Source of the DNA: Opitutia bacterium UBA7397
GTDB taxonomy: Bacteria > Verrucomicrobiota > Verrucomicrobiia > Opitutales > UBA953
DNA: 24,531 nucleotides
Direction: 5' to 3'
Assembly: GCA_002470605.1 (NCBI GenBank)
Contig: DKND01000013.1
Location: 1-24,531 of the forward strand
Shown: piece after piece, positions 15,588 to 24,093 of the stretch
Position numbering within the stretch: the first letter of the stretch is position 1
Layout of the letters: each line of letters opens with the position of its first letter
Position numbers and translations under genes: made by a program
Notes under the pieces: model-generated
Seen by the model: only the letters and a program-made list of their open reading frames with translations
What the model was told of the DNA's origin: nothing
The model's database searches: none

Positions 15588-17306
15588 ATGCCGCATTCTT
15601 TTAAGTCGCAAGAACGTCCGGGCGACGCTCGCGTCTTAGACTGTCTTTATCGTGTCGGGGCGTTCGTCAATGCGACCGAAGATCCGCGGGAAGCGCTCGA
15701 TTTCATCTTAGCCGAAATCGTCCAGACTTTGGCGGCTTCCAGCGCTTCCATCGCGCTGGTGGAGCCGGCCACGGGCTCGTTGCGGATCGAGGTGAGCAAT
15801 GGCCTCGATGCCGAGTCCGCCAAGCAGATTATCCATCAGGGGCAGGGGATCACGGGTTGGGTCGCCCTTTATGCGAAGCCGCAACGTATCCCTGATGTCT
15901 CAAAGGATCAGCGTTACGTCGAAATTCGCCAAGGCATCCGTTCCGAACTCGCCGTGCCGATGGAGTTGATGGGAAATGTGATCGGGGTCGTGAATTGCGA
16001 TTCTGACCGGCTCGATGCGTTCACGGAGCAAGACGTCGCATTCTTATCTTTATTAACTAACGAGGCCTCCAAGGCCGTGGGCCGCATCTGGCTGCTCCGG
16101 CAGTTGCGCTCGAAAGCCGCGCAGCTCGAGGCCCTGGTGGGTGCCGCGCAAGGTCTAGCTCGCGAACGTGACGAGCCGGGTATCTCCTTGGACCTGGCCC
16201 GTCACACCCGTGCGCTCCTGGGTGCCCGGGCCTGTGCTTACTTTAAATTAGAAGGCCGGGACCTGATCCTGACCAGTCTCGATGGCGACTGCGCCGGCAG
16301 CATCTTCATTCCGAAGTTGTCGGTGGACGTCACTTCGCTGGGGACGGTTGCCACGCGTCGTCGCACATTGGTGGTGCCGATTGCGGGCAAGACGGAAGAG
16401 AACCTTTTTTCCAAACTGATTGATCCAGTCGCAAGTTCTTCGCTTCTGGCCGTGCCGGTCCGCTACGAGGACGACACCTTTGGCGTCCTGGTCTGTGTGG
16501 CGATGGGTGCTTACCGCTTTTCCGATGACGACAAGCATCTCGTCACGGCCCTGTCTTCCTTCGGCGCGTCTTCGATTCAGAATGCCCGGCTTTACGCTAA
16601 AGTTTTTGCCGTGGAAGAAGGATTACGTCGCAGCGAACGATTAACTGCCCTTGGCATGCTTTCGGCTGAAGTCGCCCATGAGATCCGTAATCCTCTTACG
16701 GTGATGAAACTTCTCTCGGATACCCTCGCGCAAGGCATGGATGCTAACGATCCGCGACTTGAAGACCTCGGCGTGATGCGCGAGAAAATCTCCCATATGG
16801 AAGGCGTCGTCTCCCGTGTCTTGGGTATGAGCAAGGCGCAATCAGGTGCCTTTAAGCCGATCAATCTGCGTGAGTCGGCGGATAAGGCAATGGTCCTCCT
16901 GCGCCTTAAATTGCAACAGCTCGGCGTAAAGTTCGCCGTCGAAGGCGAACTGATGATCCCGTTGGTCGAAGGCAATCCCGGTCAGATCCAGCAAGTTTTC
17001 CTCAATCTCATGCTGAATGCGGTGCAAGCGATGCCCGCCGGTGGAAACTTGGTCGTCAAGGTCGACGTTGAGCCTGGACCGCAAGGGGAGGTCGTGGTCA
17101 TTCGCATCGCTGATACGGGTACTGGTATCGCTCCAGAGATTTTACCGAAGATTTTCGAATCTTTCTTCACGTCACGCGAAGATGGCACCGGTCTGGGTCT
17201 CGCCATCGTCAAACGGATCATGCGCGATCACCGAGGTGATATCATCGTTGAATCGACCGGTCCGGCCGGCACGGTATTCAAGCTTTGGATGCCCGCCGCG
17301 AAGTAA
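15588..17306 (+). CDS. Soluble sensor histidine kinase with two GAF domains
   Basis: The 572-residue protein has no transmembrane helix, so it is cytoplasmic. GAF domain 1 spans about 30-165 (GQGITGWVA, SELAVPMEL), GAF domain 2 about 190-335 (LLAVPV, FGVLV), then a HisKA domain with the phospho-accepting H364 in SAEVAHEIRNPL. The HATPase_c domain shows the N box (NLMLNAVQAM, 473-482), G1 box DTGTG (509-513), F box (FESFFTSR) and G2 box GTGLGLAI (533-540). It lacks a receiver domain, and no response regulator lies nearby, so its partner is encoded elsewhere. The kinase half resembles NtrB/AtoS-type kinases. Its start lies three bases after the cysE stop, making co-transcription likely. Its last 29 bases overlap the oppositely transcribed DedA gene. 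Confidence 0.92.
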   Translation: MPHSFKSQERPGDARVLDCLYRVGAFVNATEDPREALDFILAEIVQTLAASSASIALVEPATGSLRIEVSNGLDAESAKQIIHQGQGITGWVALYAKPQRIPDVSKDQRYVEIRQGIRSELAVPMELMGNVIGVVNCDSDRLDAFTEQDVAFLSLLTNEASKAVGRIWLLRQLRSKAAQLEALVGAAQGLARERDEPGISLDLARHTRALLGARACAYFKLEGRDLILTSLDGDCAGSIFIPKLSVDVTSLGTVATRRRTLVVPIAGKTEENLFSKLIDPVASSSLLAVPVRYEDDTFGVLVCVAMGAYRFSDDDKHLVTALSSFGASSIQNARLYAKVFAVEEGLRRSERLTALGMLSAEVAHEIRNPLTVMKLLSDTLAQGMDANDPRLEDLGVMREKISHMEGVVSRVLGMSKAQSGAFKPINLRESADKAMVLLRLKLQQLGVKFAVEGELMIPLVEGNPGQIQQVFLNLMLNAVQAMPAGGNLVVKVDVEPGPQGEVVVIRIADTGTGIAPEILPKIFESFFTSREDGTGLGLAIVKRIMRDHRGDIIVESTGPAGTVFKLWMPAAK

Positions 17307-17937
17307 GCCAATTCTGGAAGACCTTCCATAATACGGGTAGGAACGAAACGGCGATGACGCTGCCGGTCACGACTCCGAGATTTTTGGCTAATTTAGTCCC
17401 GCCGATGATATGGCCAAGGCCGACTAAAGAAATAATCCAGAGAATCGCTCCGAAGATGTTCCAGTAAAGAAAGCGTGCGGCGGGCATACGTCCCATTCCG
17501 GCGACGAAAGGTACAAAGGTTCGAATGATCGGGATGAAGCGCGCCATGACCAATGATGCCGCGCCTTTCTCGGCATAATATTCACGCGCGATCTCAAGGT
17601 AGCGCTTCTTGTATAGCCAACCATCCGACCATTTTTCGACTCGCTTACCGAATTTCAACCCAAGCCATCTCCCCAGCTGGTTACCAATGATCGCGGCTGC
17701 TATCAGCCAAAAGCAGAGAGACCACGGATTTAAAAGGGCAGGACGCTCGCCGTTCGCGGTCGTGAGTACGCCGGCTACGACGATCATGGAGTCGCCGGGA
17801 AGGAAGAAGCCAAAGAGCAATCCGGTCTCGGCGAAGACGATCAAGGTCATGACGGCAATGCCACCCAGTTTGATCATCGCCTCGACGTCCGACATCGAAC
17901 GTAGGGCTTCCATGAGTGCGGCGAACCAGGTGTCCAT
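17278..17937 (-). CDS. DedA-family membrane protein
   Basis: This 219-residue protein has the DedA/VTT-domain layout: an N-terminal hydrophobic region with FGFFLPGDSM (about 43-52), a re-entrant-like segment, then ARFIPIIRTFVPFVAGMGRM (about 131-150) and two C-terminal helices. DedA proteins sit in the inner membrane. Members of the wider family act as flippases that recycle lipid carriers such as undecaprenyl phosphate or move phosphatidylethanolamine; this member's substrate is unknown. The conserved glycines and arginines of the RFxPxxR motif are present, so it should be functional. The gene converges on the histidine kinase with a 29-base overlap of coding sequence and diverges from glnD across 79 bases. 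There is no room for a separate terminator between it and the kinase. Confidence 0.9.
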   Translation of the reverse strand: MDTWFAALMEALRSMSDVEAMIKLGGIAVMTLIVFAETGLLFGFFLPGDSMIVVAGVLTTANGERPALLNPWSLCFWLIAAAIIGNQLGRWLGLKFGKRVEKWSDGWLYKKRYLEIAREYYAEKGAASLVMARFIPIIRTFVPFVAGMGRMPAARFLYWNIFGAILWIISLVGLGHIIGGTKLAKNLGVVTGSVIAVSFLPVLWKVFQNWLTSRRASKA

Positions 17938-18016
17938 GGGGCATTAGAGTCCCGAAGGACGAGATTGGCAATGACCTTGAATATGGGCCGAATTATCTGC
18001 AGGGTAGGGCCGTCGC

Positions 18017-20698
18017 ATGTCGCCTGAATCTGAATCCGCCGCCATCAATCTCCGCCGCTCCGCGTTACAGCACGGATTGGCGGGGGAGGCCTCTCTGGCT
18101 GATGGATTCCTGCCTCGCGCCAAAGCCTTCTTGGCGGAGTCTCGCGAAATTCAATTGGCCGCCCATCGGGCAGGCGCACCAGGGGGCGAAGTCGCTCGAT
18201 TACGCTCAGATGCCATCGATATCATTTTTGACGCGCTCTTCCTGCGGGCCGGTCCAGCGGCGTCTCAGATTTCTCTGGTGGCCACCGGTGGCTATGGGCG
18301 GGCCGAGCTTTGTCCCTTAAGCGACATAGATCTATTGGTCCTAGTGCCGGCACATTCGGCCGAAATCAAAACTCTGGTCGAAGCGATTTTGTACCCGTTA
18401 TGGGATTTGGGCCTTAAGGTTGGTCAATCCGTCCGGACGGTGACGGAGGCGACAAGTTTTGCGCTCGACGACCTGCATATGCGGGTCGCTCTTCTGGAGA
18501 CGCGTCTGCTGTGCGGTAACCCGAAGCTCTTCGATGAATTGGAAGCTAAGTTGTCATTGATGCTGAGCGGACAATCTTGGCAGCCGTTCGCGAAATTGAT
18601 TGTCGAATCCCAGCGTCGTCGTCGGGAAAAGACGGGTGGGAGCGCATATCTTCAGGAGCCAGATTTAAAAGTAGGCGTCGGGGCCCTTCGCGATGTTCAA
18701 GGCTGCGTTTGGTTGGCCCGCATCGCTCGTGGTGTCTCTGGTCCAGCCGGTCTCGCCTCCACGGGCTTTTTACCCGTTGGTGATTTCCAGAAATTTCTCG
18801 AAGCACGTGCCTGCCTGCTCCGCCTGCGCTGTGAACTCCATTTCCAAGTCACCCGTCCCACGGAACACTTATCCCTTGAACGCCAAGATACCATATCCGC
18901 CGCTCTGGGCTATCAGGGAAGCCTGACGGAGCGCATCGGTTCCATGATGCGCGAATACTTTGACGCCGCTGATCATGTCCGTCGTTGCGTTGAAATCATC
19001 GAAGGTACGGTGATGGGCGAACCTGAGCCGGTGGGCTGGGGCGAGCCTTTGACTTTGGATGGTTTTATTATCGTTCCGGGCGGAACGGCATCGGCGCAAC
19101 ACCGGCTGGTTTTCGAAGAGGATCCCGGCCGATTGGTAAGGTTGTTCCGCCTTTGCCAAATCCACGAAGCTCGCCCTGGTCGGGCCTTGTCTCTTTTGGT
19201 TCGCGAACGTGCGCATTTGCTTACGTCCCAGATCGCGCTTTCTGAAGCCTCCGCCAGTTCTTTTCGTGCCATGCTTACCGCCGGCGGACATGTCCATGCC
19301 ACGATCAATGCCTTGCGGGAACATGATCTGTTGTACCGTATCGTCCCCGAATTCGCCGGTCTGCACTGCCTCGTTCAATTCGAATTTTATCACCGTTGGA
19401 CGGCCGATGTTCACACGCTGCGCTGTCTTTGGGAGCTTGATCAGATTTACGCGGGCAAATCTGAGATCGACCAAAAATACCGTGAAGTTGTCTTGGGTTC
19501 CGAATCTCCTTCGCTGCTTTATGCGATTCTGTTCCTGCACGATATCGCGAAGTCAGGCGGCATCGAAGGCCACGCCCAAAGAGGCGTGCCCATTGCCGAT
19601 GTCATCTTAGAGCGTTTGGGTTTTGATGCCCGTGAACGTCATATCGCTAGCGGCGTCATCCGGCACCACTTGGTGATGGGGCTTTACTGGCAACGGCATG
19701 ACGTCGATGACCCCGTCAATATTGAGCGTTTCGCCCGACTGATGGGCGATGAACAGGTTTTGCGAAGCCTCCATGTGCATACGCGTTGTGATGCCCGGGC
19801 GACTTCGACGGACCTATGGACTGATTTCAAAGACGGCCAACATTGGACTCTCTATCGCCGCACCTTAGCTAAGTTGGCGGGCGAAGACGAACTGAGCGCC
19901 GCAGCCATTACTGCCGAACTCCGCGCGGCTACCGCTAAGATTGTAGGCGATCGATTGCCCATCGATGAAATTGAGGCTCATTTCACTGAAATGCCCAAGG
20001 GCTATTTCCTCCATGCCTCGCCCGAAGATGCTGCGCACCACTTGTTGATGATTCATCAGCTGATCGCATCGGTGTCCGAGGCGGACGGTGAGATTTCACT
20101 TCGTCCGATCGTCGATTGGTTTGATGATGTGGGATCATCCCAATCCTCGGTGACGGTCGTGACTTGGGATCGCGCCGGTCTGTTCAGTCGTATGGCCGGT
20201 GCTTTCGCGGTGGCCGGTATTAATATTATTTCATGCCGAGCGTTTTCCAGGACGGACGACGTGGCCATCGACTTCTTCAAGGTCGTTTTGCCTCCCGGTA
20301 AGGAGCTGGCGGCGCAGCAGCGTTTCACCAAAGCCCTGGCCAAATCACTGGTCGAAGGTTCCGATTTACTGGACGAGGTCGCCCAAGAAGAAGCCCATGT
20401 GCTGCTGACTGCGCCACGTCGTAAGGCTTACGTGCCTTTGGCGGCTAAGGTGGAAGTCTATTTCGAGGAAGATCTCGACCGCACCGTGATCGAGTTGCAG
20501 TGCAACGACCGTTTAGGGCTGCTTTTCCGGGTTGGGCGCACCATCCGCGAGGCCGGTTACGCGATTACTTTCGCCAATGTCGCGACCGAACAGGGCTTTG
20601 CCATCGATACTTTCTACCTTACCCCCGAGCGTGGCCTGGCCACCGTCCCGCATGCGGTCGAGGCCTTGGCCGGGGCGTTGCGGGAAGTGGTGTCATGA
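18017..20698 (+). CDS. glnD: [Protein-PII] uridylyltransferase / uridylyl-removing enzyme
   Basis: This 893-residue protein has the full GlnD architecture and length. The nucleotidyltransferase domain carries GGYGRAELCPLSDID (91-105), with acidic residues D103 and D105 binding Mg2+. The HD domain for deuridylylation contains LHDIAK (H508, D509) and later a RHH motif. Two C-terminal ACT domains sense glutamine: SVTVVTWDRAGLFSRMAG near 710 and TVIELQCNDRLGLLFRVG near 820. GlnD adds UMP to PII proteins when glutamine is low and removes it when glutamine is high, controlling nitrogen assimilation. No PII or glutamine synthetase gene is in the window. The start ATG 18017 is the only reasonable one. 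msrA follows 46 bases downstream. Confidence 0.95.
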   Translation: MSPESESAAINLRRSALQHGLAGEASLADGFLPRAKAFLAESREIQLAAHRAGAPGGEVARLRSDAIDIIFDALFLRAGPAASQISLVATGGYGRAELCPLSDIDLLVLVPAHSAEIKTLVEAILYPLWDLGLKVGQSVRTVTEATSFALDDLHMRVALLETRLLCGNPKLFDELEAKLSLMLSGQSWQPFAKLIVESQRRRREKTGGSAYLQEPDLKVGVGALRDVQGCVWLARIARGVSGPAGLASTGFLPVGDFQKFLEARACLLRLRCELHFQVTRPTEHLSLERQDTISAALGYQGSLTERIGSMMREYFDAADHVRRCVEIIEGTVMGEPEPVGWGEPLTLDGFIIVPGGTASAQHRLVFEEDPGRLVRLFRLCQIHEARPGRALSLLVRERAHLLTSQIALSEASASSFRAMLTAGGHVHATINALREHDLLYRIVPEFAGLHCLVQFEFYHRWTADVHTLRCLWELDQIYAGKSEIDQKYREVVLGSESPSLLYAILFLHDIAKSGGIEGHAQRGVPIADVILERLGFDARERHIASGVIRHHLVMGLYWQRHDVDDPVNIERFARLMGDEQVLRSLHVHTRCDARATSTDLWTDFKDGQHWTLYRRTLAKLAGEDELSAAAITAELRAATAKIVGDRLPIDEIEAHFTEMPKGYFLHASPEDAAHHLLMIHQLIASVSEADGEISLRPIVDWFDDVGSSQSSVTVVTWDRAGLFSRMAGAFAVAGINIISCRAFSRTDDVAIDFFKVVLPPGKELAAQQRFTKALAKSLVEGSDLLDEVAQEEAHVLLTAPRRKAYVPLAAKVEVYFEEDLDRTVIELQCNDRLGLLFRVGRTIREAGYAITFANVATEQGFAIDTFYLTPERGLATVPHAVEALAGALREVVS

Positions 20699-20744
20699 CG
20701 TCTTCTGTCCCTTGCATCTCCGGGGAAAGTGGCTTAACTTTGTT

Positions 20745-21350
20745 ATGTTTCCCATGCATACCTTGCTTACCCCTCTTAAGGCCCTCGCCGTCCTGGGTCT
20801 ATTGATCGCTCAACTCTTCGCTGCTGATTCCAAACCTATGCCCACACCCCCTAAACTTGAAAAGGCCATGTTCGGCGCCGGTTGCTTCTGGGGGGTCGAA
20901 TATCAATATGCGAAGATTCCGGGCGTCTTGGAGGCTTTTAGCGGTTACGCTGGTGGCACCGTCGAAAATCCGACCTACGAAGACGTCTGCAGTCATACTT
21001 CCGGGCATGCCGAGGTGATTCAGGTCACGTTTGATCCTGCTAAGATCAGTTACCGTAAGCTCGTTGAATATTTCTTCATCATGCATGACCCTACGCAGGT
21101 CAATCGCCAGGGGCCTGATGTCGGCGACCAATACCGCTCCGTGATTTTCACCTATTCGCCGGAGCAGAAAAAAGTCGCCGACGAAATCAAAGCCCGCCTC
21201 ACAGCGGCCAAGACTTTTGCCAAACCGATCGCGACCAAGATTGAAGAGGCTCCTACTTTCTGGAAAGCCGAGGCCTACCATCAGAAGCATTACGCGTTGC
21301 GAGGTACTCGGCCCTATTGCCATCTCGTGCCTTTCGCCGAGGAGAAGTAA
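20745..21350 (+). CDS. msrA: Peptide-methionine (S)-S-oxide reductase with signal peptide
   Basis: The 201-residue protein repairs methionine-S-sulfoxide. The catalytic motif GCFWG has its nucleophile at C47. FSGYAGG, PTYEDVCSHTSGHAEVIQV, HDPTQVNRQGPDVGDQYRS and AEAYHQKHY are all family signatures. A cysteine close to the C-terminus (RPYCHLV) is a candidate resolving residue. The N-terminus is a hydrophobic Sec signal (LLTPLKALAVLGLLIAQLFA, cleavage before ADS), so this copy works outside the cytoplasm, probably on oxidised envelope proteins. No lipobox cysteine is seen. The start is ATG 20745 or ATG 20754 (three residues shorter). An open stretch further upstream inside glnD is not used, because it would place the signal peptide internally. 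Confidence 0.93.
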   Translation: MFPMHTLLTPLKALAVLGLLIAQLFAADSKPMPTPPKLEKAMFGAGCFWGVEYQYAKIPGVLEAFSGYAGGTVENPTYEDVCSHTSGHAEVIQVTFDPAKISYRKLVEYFFIMHDPTQVNRQGPDVGDQYRSVIFTYSPEQKKVADEIKARLTAAKTFAKPIATKIEEAPTFWKAEAYHQKHYALRGTRPYCHLVPFAEEK

Positions 21351-21355
21351 ATTTC

Positions 21356-22714
21356 GTGGCCGAACGGCGATCAGGTCCCAAGGGTTCGCTTCCTGGTTTT
21401 GAGCCGGAGGCCGAGGGGTCGTTGCCTCCGCGTCGCCGACCATTGGCTGCCCGCATGCGCCCGACCTGCCTCGCCGAAGTCGTAGGGCATAAGGGCTTGC
21501 TCGGGAGCGAGGCTTTGCTGCCTCGTCTGATCAAGGCCGATAATTTCGGTTCGCTCATATTTTACGGTCCTCCTGGCTGTGGTAAGACCACGCTGGCTGA
21601 AGTCATCGCCGCCGAGACGCAATCGCAGGTGGTCAGGGTGAACGCGGTTCTTTCCGGTGCCGCGGAGTTACGCGAGGTTCTTTCCGACGCCCGTCGGCAT
21701 CCTGAGCGCAAGACTGTCTTGGTGGTCGACGAGATTCACCGCTTCAACAAAGCCCAACAGGACCTTCTCTTGCCTGATGTCGAATCCGGGGTGGTTCGTC
21801 TCATCGGTTGCACCACGCATAATCCTGGGCTCTATGTCGTTCCGGCACTGTTGAGTCGTAGCCATCTTTTTCGCCTCGATCCGCTGACGGTGCCTGAAAT
21901 TGCGGCCTTCCTTGGGCGTGCTTTGACGGAGAAGGAAAACGGCTTAGGCGCTTTGGGTATCAAGGCCTCCGATAAGGTACTCCAGTTAGTGGCTGAAATG
22001 GCTTCGGGCGACCTTCGGCGGGCGCTTAACTGTCTGGAGACGTTGGTGTTGTCCGCTCCCGCCTTAGGCACGGTGACGGATGAAGCGGTCGCATCGTTCG
22101 CCCGGGAGCGTCGCATCCGTTATGACAACGGTGGCGATGACCATTACGATACGGCCTCGGCTTTCATAAAATCTCTTCGCGGGGGCGATCCCGATGCAGC
22201 CTTATATTGGTTGGCGTTGATGCTCGAGGGCGGCGAAGAGCCACGTTTTATCGCCCGACGTCTCGTGATTTGCGCGTCGGAAGATATCGGTCTGGCGGAT
22301 TCTCGTGCTTTGGGCGTGGCCGTAGCCGCTTTCCAAGCTTGCGAGATGGTGGGTGCTCCCGAATGCGAATACGCTTTGGCGCATGCGGCGCTTTTTTTAG
22401 CCCTTTCCCCTAAGAGCAATAGTGCGACGACCGGCATCGCCGCCGCCAAAGAGGCCGTTCGTACCCAACCTCGCCAGGAGGTCCCTTTGCATCTGAAGGA
22501 TTCTCACACGCAAGTCGCCCAGCGCCTAGGGCAGGGTGGCACGTATCGTTATAGTCACGAATATACCGAGGGCATCAGCGGGCAGGATTATCTTTCTAAG
22601 CCGTTGGCTCTTTATCAGCCCGGCGAAGCCGGAGCCGAAGCCCAGATTGCCGAACGTCTGGTCCGTTGGAGGGCCCTCAAGGCTTCGATACGCCAGAGGG
22701 AAGGGCAGTCGTGA
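21356..22714 (+). CDS. rarA: Replication-associated recombination protein A (AAA+ ATPase)
   Basis: The 452-residue protein is RarA/MgsA, a clamp-loader-like AAA+ ATPase acting at stalled replication forks. PLAARMRPTCLAEVVGH is the usual family entry. Walker A is GPPGCGKT (71-78) and Walker B VVDEIHRF (123-130, D125/E126). The C-terminal tetramerisation part holds the SEDIGLAD, AALFLAL and AAKEAVRTQPRQEVPLHLKD signatures. The start is taken as GTG 21356, five bases after the msrA stop and 11 bases after GAGGAG. The PLAARMRP motif must be included, which rules out the ATG at 21455; TTG 21317 would overlap msrA. The first 25 or so residues are basic and unlike other RarA proteins. The gene overlaps dus by four bases. 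Confidence 0.93.
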   Translation: MAERRSGPKGSLPGFEPEAEGSLPPRRRPLAARMRPTCLAEVVGHKGLLGSEALLPRLIKADNFGSLIFYGPPGCGKTTLAEVIAAETQSQVVRVNAVLSGAAELREVLSDARRHPERKTVLVVDEIHRFNKAQQDLLLPDVESGVVRLIGCTTHNPGLYVVPALLSRSHLFRLDPLTVPEIAAFLGRALTEKENGLGALGIKASDKVLQLVAEMASGDLRRALNCLETLVLSAPALGTVTDEAVASFARERRIRYDNGGDDHYDTASAFIKSLRGGDPDAALYWLALMLEGGEEPRFIARRLVICASEDIGLADSRALGVAVAAFQACEMVGAPECEYALAHAALFLALSPKSNSATTGIAAAKEAVRTQPRQEVPLHLKDSHTQVAQRLGQGGTYRYSHEYTEGISGQDYLSKPLALYQPGEAGAEAQIAERLVRWRALKASIRQREGQS

Positions 22715-23715
22715 GTAAGGTCGCAGCCCGGCTGCCTTGGTTTGGCCCAGGCAAATTCCCGCTCTATCTCGCCCCGATGGCGCGGCATACTGATGTGGCT
22801 TTCCGTCAGGTTTGTAAGGAGCAAGGGGCCGACGTGATGGTGACGGAGTTCGTCCAATCGGAGGCGCTCATCCGAGATAATGCCAAAGCTTGGGAAATGG
22901 TTGATTTTACCGAAACCCAACGGCCGATGGGTGTGCAGATCTTCGGAGCGACGCCGGCTTCCATGGCCAAGGCTGCCCGGATGGTCTGCGATCGGATGAA
23001 GCCAGATTTTCTCGACCTGAACTTTGGCTGTCCCGCTCATAAGGTCATCGAGCAAAATGCTGGCTCAGGTCTTTTGCGCTGCCCACCGTTGCTCTATGAT
23101 TTGGTAAAAGCGGTCAAAGACTCGATCCCGGATGTACCGCTTACCGCTAAGATGCGGATTGGTTGGGATTATTCGACTATTGTCGCCGTCGAAGTGGCTG
23201 GCCGGCTGGAGGAGCTGGGCGTCGAGGCGATCGCCGTCCACGGCCGGACCAAGGAGCAAGGGTATTCCGGAGTAGCCCATTGGGGGTGGATCGCGCAGGT
23301 CGCCGCGGCCGTAAAAATCCCCGTGATCGGCAATGGCGACGTCAAAGACGGGGCATCTGCTCTTCTTCGCCAACGCGAAGCAGGCGTCTCCGGCTTGATG
23401 ATTGGACGGGCAGCTCTGGGTAATCCCTGGATTTTCGGACAGATCAAAGCCGCCCTCGCGGGTTTGGCCGACGACTTGCCCTTGATCGGGACCACGCAGC
23501 GTTGGGATTGCATGCTCCGCTTGGCGGAACTGACCATCGAAGTGCATTCATCGCGACTCGGCTCACGTGATGTGCGTTGGATGCTCGATCGGTTGCATCC
23601 TTTGACGCATGGGTTGCCTGGTTCGCGTAAATTACGTGATCAACTCCGCCATTGTTTAACGCTTGACGACTTACGACGACTTCGGGACGCGCACCTTTCC
23701 GAAATCGTCACATGA
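22711..23715 (+). CDS. tRNA-dihydrouridine synthase (DusB-like)
   Basis: This 334-residue flavoenzyme reduces specific uridines in the tRNA D-loop using FMN and NADPH. It starts near APMARHTDVAFR (the FMN-site entry), carries the active-site cysteine C107 in LNFGCPAHKV, then AKMRIGWD, AVHGRTKEQGYSG, IGNGDVKDG and LMIGRAALGNPW. GCPAHKV and the short C-terminal helical domain place it with the DusB group rather than DusA or DusC. The GTG start at 22711 shares GTGA with the rarA stop, and GAGGGAAGGG just upstream is a plausible ribosome binding site, so translation is probably coupled. A TTG at 22666 would add 15 residues inside rarA and is less likely. It is the last gene before the non-coding gap upstream of dnaA. 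Confidence 0.92.
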   Translation: MSKVAARLPWFGPGKFPLYLAPMARHTDVAFRQVCKEQGADVMVTEFVQSEALIRDNAKAWEMVDFTETQRPMGVQIFGATPASMAKAARMVCDRMKPDFLDLNFGCPAHKVIEQNAGSGLLRCPPLLYDLVKAVKDSIPDVPLTAKMRIGWDYSTIVAVEVAGRLEELGVEAIAVHGRTKEQGYSGVAHWGWIAQVAAAVKIPVIGNGDVKDGASALLRQREAGVSGLMIGRAALGNPWIFGQIKAALAGLADDLPLIGTTQRWDCMLRLAELTIEVHSSRLGSRDVRWMLDRLHPLTHGLPGSRKLRDQLRHCLTLDDLRRLRDAHLSEIVT

Positions 23716-23723
23716 AGGATTCA

Positions 23724-23737
23724 CCCTATCCATAGGG
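23724..23737. repeat. Near-palindrome CCCTAT-CC-ATAGGG
   Basis: A perfect 6-bp inverted repeat with a 2-base centre lies eight bases after the dus stop. No T-run follows, so it is unlikely to be a terminator. A protein-binding site is possible but not shown. Confidence 0.55.
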
Positions 23738-23781
23738 CATCGGTAATCGTGTGTCATCTGTGCAACAGAAACTTCAGTTTC

Positions 23782-23790
23782 TTATCTACA
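23782..23790 (+). promoter_or_regulatory. Putative DnaA box TTATCTACA
   Basis: Eight of nine bases match the consensus TTATCCACA. It is the best match in the gap upstream of dnaA. A second, weaker match (seven of nine, opposite strand) lies at 23798-23806. Confidence 0.4.
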
Positions 23791-23853
23791 GCCTAAGTGT
23801 TAATAACCTGTGCAGGGCTTGAACTTGTGCGGGTCTAGCGCGCCTCCATCAAA

Positions 23854-23871
23854 GGGGTCAGATTTGTCCCC
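23854..23871. repeat. GGGGTCA-GATT-TGTCCCC hairpin
   Basis: GGGGTCA and TGTCCCC pair over seven positions with one T-T mismatch and a GATT loop. It is a compact imperfect palindrome of 18 bases. I see no second copy in this window. Its form resembles REP-like palindromes, but that is only an impression. Confidence 0.5.
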
Positions 23872-24011
23872 CCGCAGATCGAAAAAAGCCGTCGGCTACG
23901 GTCATTTATTTAAAACACATAAACACACCACCTAAGTTTCATTAATACAACGACTTACAGATTAACCAAGCCAGGCGCTTTCACCGGCCCGAGACCTGTA
24001 TTATCGTCCTT

Positions 24012-24093
24012 CAACCTTCTTTCACCTCTCTTTTACAAAATTAATCCATTTTCAGGCTTCCAAAACGCCTGTGAACAACCTTCCTCAACCTTC
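24012..24093 (+). repeat. Three direct copies of CAACCTTC before dnaA
   Basis: CAACCTTC occurs at 24012-24019, 24076-24083 and 24086-24093. The last two are spaced exactly ten bases, one helical turn, and end 11 bases before the dnaA ATG. They lie in a pyrimidine-rich leader, so chance enrichment must be considered. Confidence 0.5.
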
